Below, piece after piece: positions 1 through 8,700 of a stretch of 64,000 bases of DNA; the stretch's first letter is position 1, and each line of letters opens with the position of its first letter. Below the pieces are notes generated by a model, which ran no database searches, was not told the origin of the DNA, and saw only the letters and a program-made list of their open reading frames with translations. This DNA comes from Nocardia ignorata NBRC 108230 (GTDB lineage Bacteria > Actinomycetota > Actinomycetes > Mycobacteriales > Mycobacteriaceae): contig NZ_BDBI01000010.1 of the NCBI RefSeq assembly GCF_001612905.1, forward strand, positions 1 through 64,000, read 5' to 3'. A program made the translations under genes and the position numbers.

Positions 1-2
1 GC

Positions 3-326
3 GATGACACGGTGCGGGTGTGGGACCCCGACACGGATCAACCCCTGAGGCCACCGTTGACCGGCCACACCCTCCACGTGTTGTCGGTGGCATTCGGGAC
101 CCGCCCGGACGGCACCCTGCTACTGGCCAGCAGCAGCGACGATTGTACGGTCCGGATCTGGAACCCCGACACCGACCAACCCCTCGGGCCACCGTTGACC
201 GGCCACACCAACTCGGTATCGTCGGTGGCATTCGGGACCCGCCCGGACAGCACCCTGCTGCTGGCAGTCGCCGGCGAGGAGCTTGGCGTCGAATTGGTGC
301 TGGCCACCAATTTGGGGTCAGCGTGA
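3..326 (+). CDS. WD40-repeat protein, C-terminal fragment (5' end outside window)
   Basis: The frame is open from the window edge and encodes the end of a WD40 beta-propeller. Two nearly identical repeat units are visible, each with a V-R-(V/I)-W-(D/N)-P-D strand, a D-Q-P-L turn, an L-T-G-H motif and an S-V-A-F-G-T-R-P-D strand. Repeats this alike are typical of recently amplified actinobacterial WD40 proteins, often fused to NACHT or kinase signalling domains, but nothing upstream is visible to say which. The last repeat decays after about residue 85 into sequence without a WD signature, so the C-terminus may be truncated or frameshifted. Confidence 0.7.
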   Translation, partial: DDTVRVWDPDTDQPLRPPLTGHTLHVLSVAFGTRPDGTLLLASSSDDCTVRIWNPDTDQPLGPPLTGHTNSVSSVAFGTRPDSTLLLAVAGEELGVELVLATNLGSA

Positions 327-1327
327 GGCTGGCCAGTTGTGCGGACGACCCCGTGGTCAACACACGATCTGTGTGCAAGTCCCCCGTCCCGCACAGATGT
401 TTAGCCGATGAGTCATATTTTGCACGCCTTAAGGAGTTCGAGCCAGTTAAACGCTCATCGCTCTCAGACGTAAAGACGCTGCCCACCCCAGCATCCGACG
501 CGACACACATCAACCACACATAAATGACCGGAATCAGCGGGAAACTATGGGAAGTGACCAGAACACGACGTTCGTGAAAATTCTGGTCTACCAGTAGTTT
601 TGGGAACTTTCGGGCACCTTCGGGACGACCCGAACCGTCGTCAAGTGGACCCCTCTCGGGACCCGATTGCGCCCGCTCTGGCACCTACGTACCCAACGGA
701 CGCCCTGGCGTGGCAGAGACCACAAACCTTGAGCTTCAGGTCCCCAGGCCTAGTTCTGCGAGGTTCCCCAGATTTCGACGGCGCGCTTCACGAGCCGCCA
801 AGCACGTGCCGATTCGGTCGGGACCTGCGGGTGGCGACGGTGTGGGTTGGGTCTGCGGTCCCCGCCCCACACCATCACGGGAATGGTAGTCAGTTCTGTT
901 GTGCCCCAAGCTCTTCTGTGATCATCGCTACTCGGATCGAGAGGCCCGCCGGCTCAGCGGAAAGGGACGACGCTTCGGCCCCTGCCATCCACCGGGGCCG
1001 CCGGCTGCCCAGCGCTGGATAACCCGCCCTTCCGCCCTTGGCGGTTCCCCTCGTTCCATGGGCCGACATCACACCCACCCCCACAGGAGTCCGTATCGGT
1101 GGCTCGTTCGGGCACGCTGGAGTCGAGCGCGAGGACTGGAAGGCCAGAAACGCGGCCTCGTACTCGTCGGCGCCCGCGCAAGGGTCATCTGCCACGGCAA
1201 GTAGACCGCGGGACCGGATCAGATGCGCGACAACGGATGAGGGCAACCAGGTTCAGCTTCTCGAGCGGTCCTTCCCGCCGGTTTCCGGTTGATCTGATCG
1301 GACCCGTGCGAATGCCACGAAGCGCGA
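327..1327. other. 1-kb stretch without a convincing gene
   Basis: Several overlapping frames are open on both strands, as expected at this GC content, but none shows a domain, a good ribosome-binding site or consistent codon use. It carries the left copy of a direct repeat (587-604). It most likely represents decayed sequence at the edge of the accessory region. Confidence 0.5.
587..604 (+). repeat. Left copy of an 18-bp direct repeat flanking the accessory region
   Basis: TCTACCAGTAGTTTTGGG occurs here and again, identical and in the same orientation, at 52525-52542. Similarity extends in weakened form about 35 bases upstream (GAAG..ACCAG aligned at equal spacing) and about 35 bases downstream (TTCGGGCA, then CGAACCG). 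Inside it CTGGT-CT-ACCAG and CTAC-CA-GTAG form small inverted repeats. It could be an attachment-site pair or a dispersed intergenic repeat. Confidence 0.6.
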
Positions 1328-1672
1328 TCAGGCGGGGATCATCGCCCCCGCGTAGGCCCCCGCCGCACCGCCTGCAGCGGCACTGTCTGCTGCACCGGCC
1401 ATCATGCCGGGTGCTCCGAACAGCACGACTCCGGCCAAGGTCCCTACTCCAGCACCCACGCCCGCACCGACCCCGCATCCGAGTGCCGGCACGACGACAC
1501 AGCCCACGGCCCCGCCCGCCAGGCCACCGGCGACAGCCAGGGGGATCGTCGGCACAAACCCGGCGGCGGCACCGGCGGCACCGCCGGCCAGCGCTCCCAC
1601 CGTGGCACCGGCGACGAGCCCGTTGAACACATACGGGCTGTTTGGGCGTCCGTCGACGAACGGCTCTGACAC
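1328..1672 (-). CDS. Small glycine/alanine-rich hydrophobic protein (possible truncated secreted protein)
   Basis: A GTG-started frame of 114 residues is made almost entirely of glycine-zipper hydrophobic stretches (repeated AGGAAGAAAG and GVGAGVGAG patterns) with scattered cysteines. The composition resembles the C-terminal half of the secreted protein at 60734-61432, which has about 130 extra N-terminal residues including a signal peptide. This copy lacks both, so it is either a stand-alone membrane-associated protein or the 3' remnant of a longer gene. The function is unknown. The frame is long and hydrophobically coherent, which argues for coding, but GC-rich repeats can also open frames by chance. 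Confidence 0.45.
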   Translation of the reverse strand: MSEPFVDGRPNSPYVFNGLVAGATVGALAGGAAGAAAGFVPTIPLAVAGGLAGGAVGCVVVPALGCGVGAGVGAGVGTLAGVVLFGAPGMMAGAADSAAAGGAAGAYAGAMIPA

Positions 1673-1833
1673 CCCATATACACCTCGGACGCGGTTGCTG
1701 TCCCAGCAACACCACCCGGTTTGTCAAACGCGGTCAGTGTGCTTCAGTACCCGGAGCGTCAAGTCGCGACGGCAGGACGAAGAGGGATGATCGCGTACGC
1801 GGCCGTCGCTCGATTAGACGTCACATCAGAAAC

Positions 1834-1847
1834 TAGAACATGTTCTT
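1834..1847 (+). promoter_or_regulatory. KstR-like inverted-repeat operator (one mismatch) upstream of the pathway regulator
   Basis: TAGAACATGTTCTT matches the mycobacterial KstR consensus TnnAACnnGTTnnA except for the last base, and contains the 12-bp palindrome AGAACATGTTCT. It lies 48 bases upstream of the chosen start of the LuxR-type regulator at 1895. A perfect version of the same element occurs at 24759-24772. Confidence 0.6.
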
Positions 1848-1894
1848 GTCAAGATCGGTAGCGTTGGGTACCTTCGAGATCGGAGTTGGCAACA

Positions 1895-2653
1895 ATGCCG
1901 GTGGGAAAGGCGGGGGCCGCCGTGGATGCGGATATTGTAGACCAAGTGGATCGACCGAAACTGGCGTTGGATCGCGCCATTACGGGACCGAACGATCCTG
2001 TCGCCAAAATCGACGGAATAGCGCAGCTGATCCCCGGGGGCGAATGGAGTACCGACCTGCAGCGACGTCTGAAATCGGTGCAGAGGGAGATTGTTCTCGC
2101 CGTCTCCGACCCAATCCGGATGGAGCGTCGGTATCCGACAGCAGAATTGCTGGTACGCGATATGCTAACCGTGGGCAAACGGGTCCGGATATTAGTATCA
2201 CCCAAATACGCTGACAGCCGAGGCGAGCGCGCTCTACGCGCCGGATGCCCGTTGATCGACCGGATACGCGTCACCTACACCGACTTCCACAACGCGATGA
2301 TCGTCGATCGTCGCGAGGCCGTCGTATGGGCTTCTGCAGACGGGGCCCCGCGGGCGTATCTGTTCACCGGCAAGGTTCTGCCGGGCTCGATCGGGAAGTT
2401 TGTCACGCGGGCCTGGTCTGTGGGTCTTCCCCTACGTAACCATATGGAACTGCGGCGCAAGGACTTCGACTCCACCGCAATCACGGTGATGCGCTATCTC
2501 AACGCCGGGGTGACCGATGAGGTTGCGGCACGGCAGCTTTCAGTCTCGCCGCGCACCTACCGCCGGCACGTTGCCGACATCATGGCCCGCCTCGACACCA
2601 CCACCCGTTTTCAGCTAGGGGCGCGCGCGGTAGAACTGGGCCTATTGCACTGA
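1895..2653 (+). CDS. LuxR-type transcriptional regulator with PLD/TrmB-like sensor domain
   Basis: A 252-residue protein. The C-terminal 65 residues form a GerE/LuxR helix-turn-helix (V-T-D-E-V-A-A-R-Q-L-S-V-S-P-R-T-Y-R-R-H). Residues about 45-180 resemble the phospholipase-D-like fold used as a ligand or interaction domain in TrmB-type and some LuxR-type regulators: a V-R-I-L-V-S-P strand, an H-N-A-M-I-V-D strand and no catalytic HKD pair. ATG 1895 was chosen over TTG 1886 because GGAG sits nine bases before it. It precedes the carbapenam-type genes on the same strand, so it is probably their pathway-specific activator, which is an inference from position. A KstR-like palindrome upstream suggests a second layer of control. 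Confidence 0.8.
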   Translation: MPVGKAGAAVDADIVDQVDRPKLALDRAITGPNDPVAKIDGIAQLIPGGEWSTDLQRRLKSVQREIVLAVSDPIRMERRYPTAELLVRDMLTVGKRVRILVSPKYADSRGERALRAGCPLIDRIRVTYTDFHNAMIVDRREAVVWASADGAPRAYLFTGKVLPGSIGKFVTRAWSVGLPLRNHMELRRKDFDSTAITVMRYLNAGVTDEVAARQLSVSPRTYRRHVADIMARLDTTTRFQLGARAVELGLLH

Positions 2654-2898
2654 GTTGGGCCAGGCGCTACCCGAAAGTTGGCCGTTTGTGGCCACATAAG
2701 ACGCTGTACCCACAGTGAAACTTGACCTATCGTGGATAGCGCACCAAAGATGATGCACGGTTGATTCGGTTCGACCGCCGGACTAGTAGTCTTTTCTCTC
2801 ACTGTCTCGATGTCGGCCTGCGCGCGTGTAAAGGAGTTCAAGCACTGAGCAGGTACGATGCGTGGCTCGATTCTGCTCGGATGTAACGAGGATAAGCA

Positions 2899-3666
2899 AT
2901 GTATGACATCCAAGAAATTGCCGAACAAGTGACGTTCTCGACGTCCAATTGGCGCGGTAAGTTCCAAGAAGCACTTGACAAGTTCGGCTTTGCAATCATC
3001 GAACCAGCCGATACAGATGACCATCCTATCCAGTTGGAGGACATCATGCTCCCGCTGGGCGATCCGGTCGAGTACGGATTCGGCACCAAGCTGGCTCTCG
3101 AACCACTGGAGAATTCGGTTAATCTGCAGTTCACCACCAAGGGAATGCGACTGCACGCGGACTCCACGTTCAATTCGGGGCCGTTGGTGAAGTACATCGG
3201 AATGCAGTGCCTGACCGCACCCGAGGTAGGCGGAGAAACGCTAGTGGCACGATCCTCGGCGTTTTTCGACAATGCTGCGGAAGATCTACTCAAGACGATG
3301 CGGAATATCGTCATCGAATACCGCAACCGCATCGGAGGATATTACAAGGACCGCGCGGAGGGTGATCACCCACGCCTGGCTCCGATCCAGGTCGACCCCG
3401 ATACGGGCGAGGAGAAGCTCGTCGTCGGATTCACCGACCCGAAGGATCCTATGCGAACCCACGACGCCACCGTCGTCGGATACGACGCCGATCAGAGCGC
3501 GGAGCTACTATGCAGAATCGAAGAGACACTGCATCTTCCGAGTGTGCTCTACCGACACCAGTGGCGGGTCGGCCAAATCGTGGTGCTGGACAATCGACGA
3601 GTTCTGCACGGACGAGCAGCATTTCCGAATCAGTCGCGCAAACTGATTCGGCTGTCGGTCGCCTGA
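2899..3666 (+). CDS. CarC-like Fe(II)/2-oxoglutarate-dependent oxygenase
   Basis: 255 residues of the TauD/clavaminate-synthase superfamily. The iron triad is His86-Ala-Asp88 and His237 (V-L-H-G-R), with Arg251 placed to bind 2-oxoglutarate. The layout follows Pectobacterium carbapenem synthase CarC as I recall it: G-D-P-V-E-Y-G-F-G early, H-A-D then a Gly-Gly-Glu-Thr loop, G-Y-Y, V-G-Y-D-A-D-Q and V-L-D-N-R-R-V-L-H before the C-terminus. CarC epimerises C5 and desaturates C2-C3 of the carbapenam. The gene starts the run that continues into CarA-like and CarB-like genes, which supports that role. TauD-type oxygenases are diverse and NRPS loci often carry hydroxylases of this fold, so amino-acid hydroxylation is the alternative. 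The locus has a second, clearly paralogous copy at 15266-16045. Confidence 0.75.
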   Translation: MYDIQEIAEQVTFSTSNWRGKFQEALDKFGFAIIEPADTDDHPIQLEDIMLPLGDPVEYGFGTKLALEPLENSVNLQFTTKGMRLHADSTFNSGPLVKYIGMQCLTAPEVGGETLVARSSAFFDNAAEDLLKTMRNIVIEYRNRIGGYYKDRAEGDHPRLAPIQVDPDTGEEKLVVGFTDPKDPMRTHDATVVGYDADQSAELLCRIEETLHLPSVLYRHQWRVGQIVVLDNRRVLHGRAAFPNQSRKLIRLSVA

Positions 3667-3679
3667 TGTCGAGGCCGAA

Positions 3680-4993
3680 ATGAAGAACTATCCCTCGGTG
3701 TCCTTGGAGGGCTGGATCACGCCCTTCGGACTGGCATTCGCCGATGCCGCCGATGCCGGCAGACTGACGGTCGAGGAATACGGCCGGGAGTGGCCCCTAC
3801 CCGCGGGCGGGCCGGACAGCTGCGGCACGATCGAGTGGAGCAACGACGCGGTCGTGGTCCGCACGAACCGGCTGAATCCGACGACGCTGTATTACTGGGT
3901 TCACCCCGATTCCGATCGCTTTCTTATCGGAACCGACCGCGCCGGGTTGCTCGCCCGCATCGTCGCCGCAACCGGGTCTCACACCGATCACCCGCCGTAC
4001 CCCATCGGTGCGGGGCGAACAGTGACGTTCTCGACCACCCATGGCGGCCTCACCGTCGAGGACACGGTAACCGCACGCTGGACGTCGGCTCCTATCTCCG
4101 GTGAGACCGCGCACGAGGCCGGGAACCGACAGATCGCGGCCCTGCGCCGCGAGATCGCCGCCGTCGGCGGACCGCGTCCGATCACGGTCGTGGTGTCGGG
4201 CGGGGTGGATTCGGGGCTGGTGGCGGCGCTGGCCGAGCAGGCGGGAATAGTCGACCATCTGGCGAGCCTGGGCACGCCTTGGGGCGACGAATACCCCGAG
4301 GCCGACGAACTCGGCGCCCACCTCGGTGTTCCGGTGCGACGAATCGCCTTGTCGGAGGAAGAGATTCTGCGGGCCCTGCCCGAAACCGTGCGTATGCTCG
4401 GCACCACTGACCGCGAAACCGTCGCGGCGGGAGTGAATCTCGTTGCCGTCTACCGACAGGGGACGATTCCCGCCGGGACCATTCTGACCGGTGTGGGCGC
4501 GGACCTCATCAATTCGGGAAACCGAGACGGCTCGGGCCCCGTCGCCGATATCCAGAAGGCAGTCGCTGAACGGCTGGCGGAGGCGGCGGCGAGTTCCGAA
4601 CTCACCGGTGTCGGAGCCGCGGTCCACGGATACGCACTACGACACATGTATTGGAATTCCTCGGTCGTTCAAGCGGCCTTGGATACCGCGCCCGAGGTCA
4701 TGCGGTACCGGGACCGGGAAAAGGGGCATATGCGCCTGGCCGCCGAGCAACTGGTGCCCGACAGCGTCGCGTGGCGGCCCAAACAGGCCTTGCATCATGG
4801 CAGCGGCGTGGAACGCAATCTCGACGCCGCGGTCGCACGACTCATCGGGGTGGAGCAGGTCGACGCCGAACGATTCTACAGGTTGATCGAGGCCCAGCTA
4901 GTCGAGGCGCTGCTCAAATCTCCGGACGGCCCTATCCATTCTGATGACTGTCTCAAGGCGGCGATTTCCGCCTATCTGATCGAAAACCAGTGA
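3680..4993 (+). CDS. CarA-like beta-lactam (carbapenam) synthetase, asparagine-synthase fold
   Basis: 437 residues. The C-terminal half is an asparagine-synthetase-B-type ATP-pyrophosphatase domain with the P-loop S-G-G-V-D-S-G at residues 173-179 and the conserved lysine at Lys368 (R-P-K-Q-A-L-H-H-G-S-G). The N-terminal half keeps the Ntn-like fold pattern, but the protein begins M-K-N-Y: there is no Cys2, so it cannot hydrolyse glutamine. This is the hallmark of beta-lactam synthetase and CarA, which adenylate a carboxylate and close a four-membered ring instead of making asparagine. It lies 13 bases after the CarC-like gene and 18 bases before the CarB-like gene. At 437 residues it is shorter than CarA (about 500), mainly in the N-terminal half. 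The Tyr-Glu dyad that separates beta-lactam synthetases from asparagine synthetases should be checked by alignment. Confidence 0.82.
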   Translation: MKNYPSVSLEGWITPFGLAFADAADAGRLTVEEYGREWPLPAGGPDSCGTIEWSNDAVVVRTNRLNPTTLYYWVHPDSDRFLIGTDRAGLLARIVAATGSHTDHPPYPIGAGRTVTFSTTHGGLTVEDTVTARWTSAPISGETAHEAGNRQIAALRREIAAVGGPRPITVVVSGGVDSGLVAALAEQAGIVDHLASLGTPWGDEYPEADELGAHLGVPVRRIALSEEEILRALPETVRMLGTTDRETVAAGVNLVAVYRQGTIPAGTILTGVGADLINSGNRDGSGPVADIQKAVAERLAEAAASSELTGVGAAVHGYALRHMYWNSSVVQAALDTAPEVMRYRDREKGHMRLAAEQLVPDSVAWRPKQALHHGSGVERNLDAAVARLIGVEQVDAERFYRLIEAQLVEALLKSPDGPIHSDDCLKAAISAYLIENQ

Positions 4994-5011
4994 CACGCTA
5001 AGGGGTTATAT

Positions 5012-5791
5012 ATGAGGCGAATCGAGATCGAGGATGTCGCGGGCGTGCGCCTCCTGACACTTACGCACGAAAAATACACCAATCCGATCGGCAAGCAGAC
5101 CGCTGCGGACCTGATGAAGGCCCTCGCCGAGGCCGATCGGGACGACGGGGTGAGCGCGGTCGTGGTCACCGGTGGACGCGATCGCTGTTTCAGCGCGGGA
5201 GGCGACTTCAACGAAGCACGCATGCTGTTGGACGACGACATCGTGGACGAAACCATCGCCTGGTGCACCGATATGTATCTGGCCGTGTTGAACTGCGGAA
5301 AACCCGCCGTCGCTGCTGTGGATCATCACGCCATCGGCCTCGGATTCCAGCTGGCGATGATGTTCGACTGGAAGATCATGTCGTCGCGGGCCGATTTCAT
5401 CATGCCCGAACTGGAGCACGGAATCGGCGCCTCGGTCGGCGCCACCGTGCTGACGACCACCTGCAGTTACGACGTTGCGCGCCACGTGATCATGTCGTGC
5501 CAACCGATCGGACCCGAGGCAGCGCTGCGTTACACCATGGTGGACGAGGTGTGCGAACCAGAGTTTCTGATCGATCGCGCCGTGGCCCGCGCCCGACGGC
5601 TAGGGAGTTACCCCCGCATCGCATTTGCCGGCACAAAACGCGTGTCCACTGAGCCCATGCGCACAGCGCTGCAGCGTACCCTCCCAGCCTCGCAGGCAGT
5701 TCACCGCAACGGGTTCAAGGCGAAGGCCATGCACAAACACTTCAGGCGTGTGCTCGGCACATCGGACGAGAAAGCGGTCGACGCGAATTGA
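5012..5791 (+). CDS. carB: Carboxymethylproline synthase (CarB/ThnE-type crotonase)
   Basis: 259 residues of the crotonase superfamily, closely matching CarB over its whole length: F-S-A-G-G-D-F-N-E, A-V-L-N-x-x-K-P, A-I-G-x-G-F-Q, M-P-E-L-x-H-G-I-G-x-S-V-G and a C-terminal H-F-x-x-V-L-G. Glu133 aligns with the catalytic Glu131 of CarB, and Gly64 with oxyanion-hole Gly62. The expected reaction condenses a malonyl-type CoA with pyrroline-5-carboxylate to give a carboxymethylproline. Two pocket residues differ: CarB Trp79 is Thr81 here and Met108 is Leu110. From memory, these are positions mutated to let CarB take alkylmalonyl-CoAs. Its stop overlaps the next start (TGATG), so it is translationally coupled to the NRPS. 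Confidence 0.88.
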   Translation: MRRIEIEDVAGVRLLTLTHEKYTNPIGKQTAADLMKALAEADRDDGVSAVVVTGGRDRCFSAGGDFNEARMLLDDDIVDETIAWCTDMYLAVLNCGKPAVAAVDHHAIGLGFQLAMMFDWKIMSSRADFIMPELEHGIGASVGATVLTTTCSYDVARHVIMSCQPIGPEAALRYTMVDEVCEPEFLIDRAVARARRLGSYPRIAFAGTKRVSTEPMRTALQRTLPASQAVHRNGFKAKAMHKHFRRVLGTSDEKAVDAN

Positions 5792-8700
5792 TGTCGTTGT
5801 ATCCGAACCTTCGTCGCATCGCCATACGGCGGCCCGATGCACCGGCACTGATCGACTTCGATAAAGAAGTCACCTCGTATGGCCGACTGCTCGCAACAAC
5901 AGACGCCATCGCTGAAACACTTTGTTCCGCTGCACATTCCGGCCACATACTGGGGATCGCGGTGGACGATCCCCTCGGGTTCGTCGCCACGTATTTCGCG
6001 GCGGCAAAGTGCAACCTGGTGACCATATTGTTGGATGGCCGATCGACATCGACGGACCTTGCGCGTATGGCGGCGAGATTCGACCTGGATCTTCTGGTTC
6101 GCGACGGCGACTCCGGGCCCGGGTCAATCTGTATCGAGAACGTCCGCACCGATGGGCGCAGGGCCCACGCCTACTGCTCCGGCGATTTCGTCGTGCACTG
6201 CACGTCGGGATCGACCGGCGCACCGAAGGGCATCGTGATGAGCCAGGCGGCGGTAGCCGCCCGCGTGCAATCCTGGAGCCGTGAGTGTGCGCTGCGACCG
6301 ACAGACGTGGTGCTGTGCGCTCTCCCGCTATGGCACGGCCATGGAATCGACGTCCTGACCCTACCGACCCTGCTGGCCGGCGCGACGGTCGTTTTCACTC
6401 GCGGGTCGCATCTGACCGCCCGGGGCTTGACGCGGGCGATCCACCACCATGCGGTCACGATCGTCAGTGGTCTGCCGGTGATGTATCAGATGCTCGTCGG
6501 CGCGCAAGGCGTGAACGCGTCGATGCTGTCGTCGTTGCGCCTAGCCCTCACCGGCAGCGCACCCATTTCCGCCGACACGCAGGTGCAATTCGCCGAGCGG
6601 TTCGGGCTTCCGCTCCGTCAGGGGTACGGTCTCGGCGAAATCGGTATCATCGCATGGGACTCCGAGTATGCCGGGCCCGGCATGATCGGCTTTCCGGTGC
6701 GCGATGTCGAGATCCGGTTGGAGCCGACCGACGACGAATCGGTGTTCGAACTCCTGGCGCGGGGACCATCGCTTGCTCGCGGCTACTACCGCGACCCCGA
6801 AGCCGAGCACTCAATGTTCGCTGACGGCTGGCTGCGTACCCACGACCTGATCGCGGTCGAAGCGAACGGCTGGTCGGTGCGGGGGCGCAAATCCACCTTC
6901 ATCAATGTAACCGGAAACAAGGTCGCGCCGATCGAGATCGAGGTCGCACTGCGCGCCTGTGCGGGCGTCGGCGACTGCGCGGTGGTCGGGGTGGACGACG
7001 GCGACGGCGGCGAGCAGGTCGCAGCGTTGGTCGTCGCGGACGGTTCTCGCGATGCCGAGGCGATTCGCCGACGGGTCGCGAGGCATCTGCGCCCATACCA
7101 GCTACCACAGCTGTATTCGTTCGCCGACGCCATACCGCGGACCGCTGTCGGGAAGACCGACTACGACGCAGTACGGCGAGCCGTCGAAAGGCTCGGGGCA
7201 GACCGGGATTTCATCCACGGGCGGCCAGCGGATAGTGCCGTCGAATGGGGCGACCGCCGCCTCACCTATGCCGAGCTCGAGAGTGCTGTCGCGGCCCTGG
7301 CCAATCGACTCATCACGCTGGCACCGCCGCGGACCGCGGTCCTCGTCCTGGGGCCTCTGTGTCCGGCCTATCTCGTCGGGCTGCTGGCGACCTGGCGGGC
7401 GGGGGCCGTGCCGGTGCCCGTCGATGCCGGGACGAGCGCGAATCGGTATGCCTGGCTGGAGCGGCGTCTGGGCCCGGCGGTGGTGATCAGCACTGACGTC
7501 ACCACAGTGGACCAGTATGCGGGAGCCGCCTCCGGCGCCGGAGAGATAGTGCTCGATTCGGACACCGGTGCGATCGTGATCGATTCTGTTCCCGAAACTG
7601 CCTGCACTGCATCTACTTTTACTGACCCAGATGCGAGTTATGTGATTCCGACCTCCGGATCCACAGGCGAACCCAAGGCCATCGTCGGCAGTCGCCGGGG
7701 ATTGCGGGACTTCCTCGCCTGGTTCAGCAAAGAATTCGGACTGACTAAAGCCGACCGTTGCGCGGCGCTGACCCGGGTGAACTTCGATCCCTCGCTGCGC
7801 GAGCTGCTCGGGGTGCTCGGGGTCGGTGGCACCGTGGTACTACCGGCGATCGACGCACGATCGGATCTATCACGCCTGGCCGGCCACCTGATCGACACGC
7901 GGCCGACCATAGTGTTCCTCGTGCCCTCGGTCGCGACCCGACTGGCCGCAGAACCACGGCTGGCGGGCACGGTGCTCACCGAACTTCGTTTGATCTTCTG
8001 CGCGGGCGAGGTGCTGGGCAGACGGGTCGTCGAGCAGTGGACGGTGCTGGCGCCCAACGCCGAGATCGTCAACTTGTATGGACAGACCGAGGCCACCCTC
8101 GCCCAGCTGTACCGTCGGAATGCGCAGGACGTCACCACCCACCCGATACCGGTAGGTGTGCCACGGCCGGGCATCGAGGTCTCGGTAGACCACGACGGCT
8201 CCGGGATCGGCGAGGTGTATCTGGCCTCCGAATCACCCGCGCTTGGGGTTCTGGGCCTCGAATCCGGTGCCGTTCACCGGATCGTTCCAATCCCGAATCC
8301 GCTGCCCACCGGCGATCTCGGATACCGTACCGGCGGAGGCGAGCTCGTCGTCCTGGGCCGGGCGGGCAACGACATCAAGTACAGCGGTCGGCGAATCTCG
8401 TTCCACGAGTTCGTCGATGCCGTCGTGCAACTCCCGGGGGTCGTGCAGTGCGTAGTAGTCGATCGAGATGGGCCGCAGGTCTTTGTCTCCACCGATCGCG
8501 CCGAGAACATGCGGACCTCGATCGAGAAGCTCGGCCGGCGTTTCGACCTGCCGCGGTTCGTCGTCCACCTGCGGTCGGACCTGCCCTCGCTGCGCAATGG
8601 CAAGGTGGACCGCCGCGCACTGCTAGCCTCTTTGAACGACACCACGACGGCAGCCCCCACACCAGAGGCGACCGCAGGCGACGGATCCGAGCTCGAACAG

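Noticed and set aside
890..1246. A 118-codon minus-strand frame
   Set aside because: No domain or start signal, and several competing frames cover the same GC-rich stretch.
3680..4993. Ordinary glutamine-dependent asparagine synthetase
   Set aside because: There is no N-terminal cysteine nucleophile and the neighbours are CarB- and CarC-like, so a beta-lactam synthetase-type role fits better.
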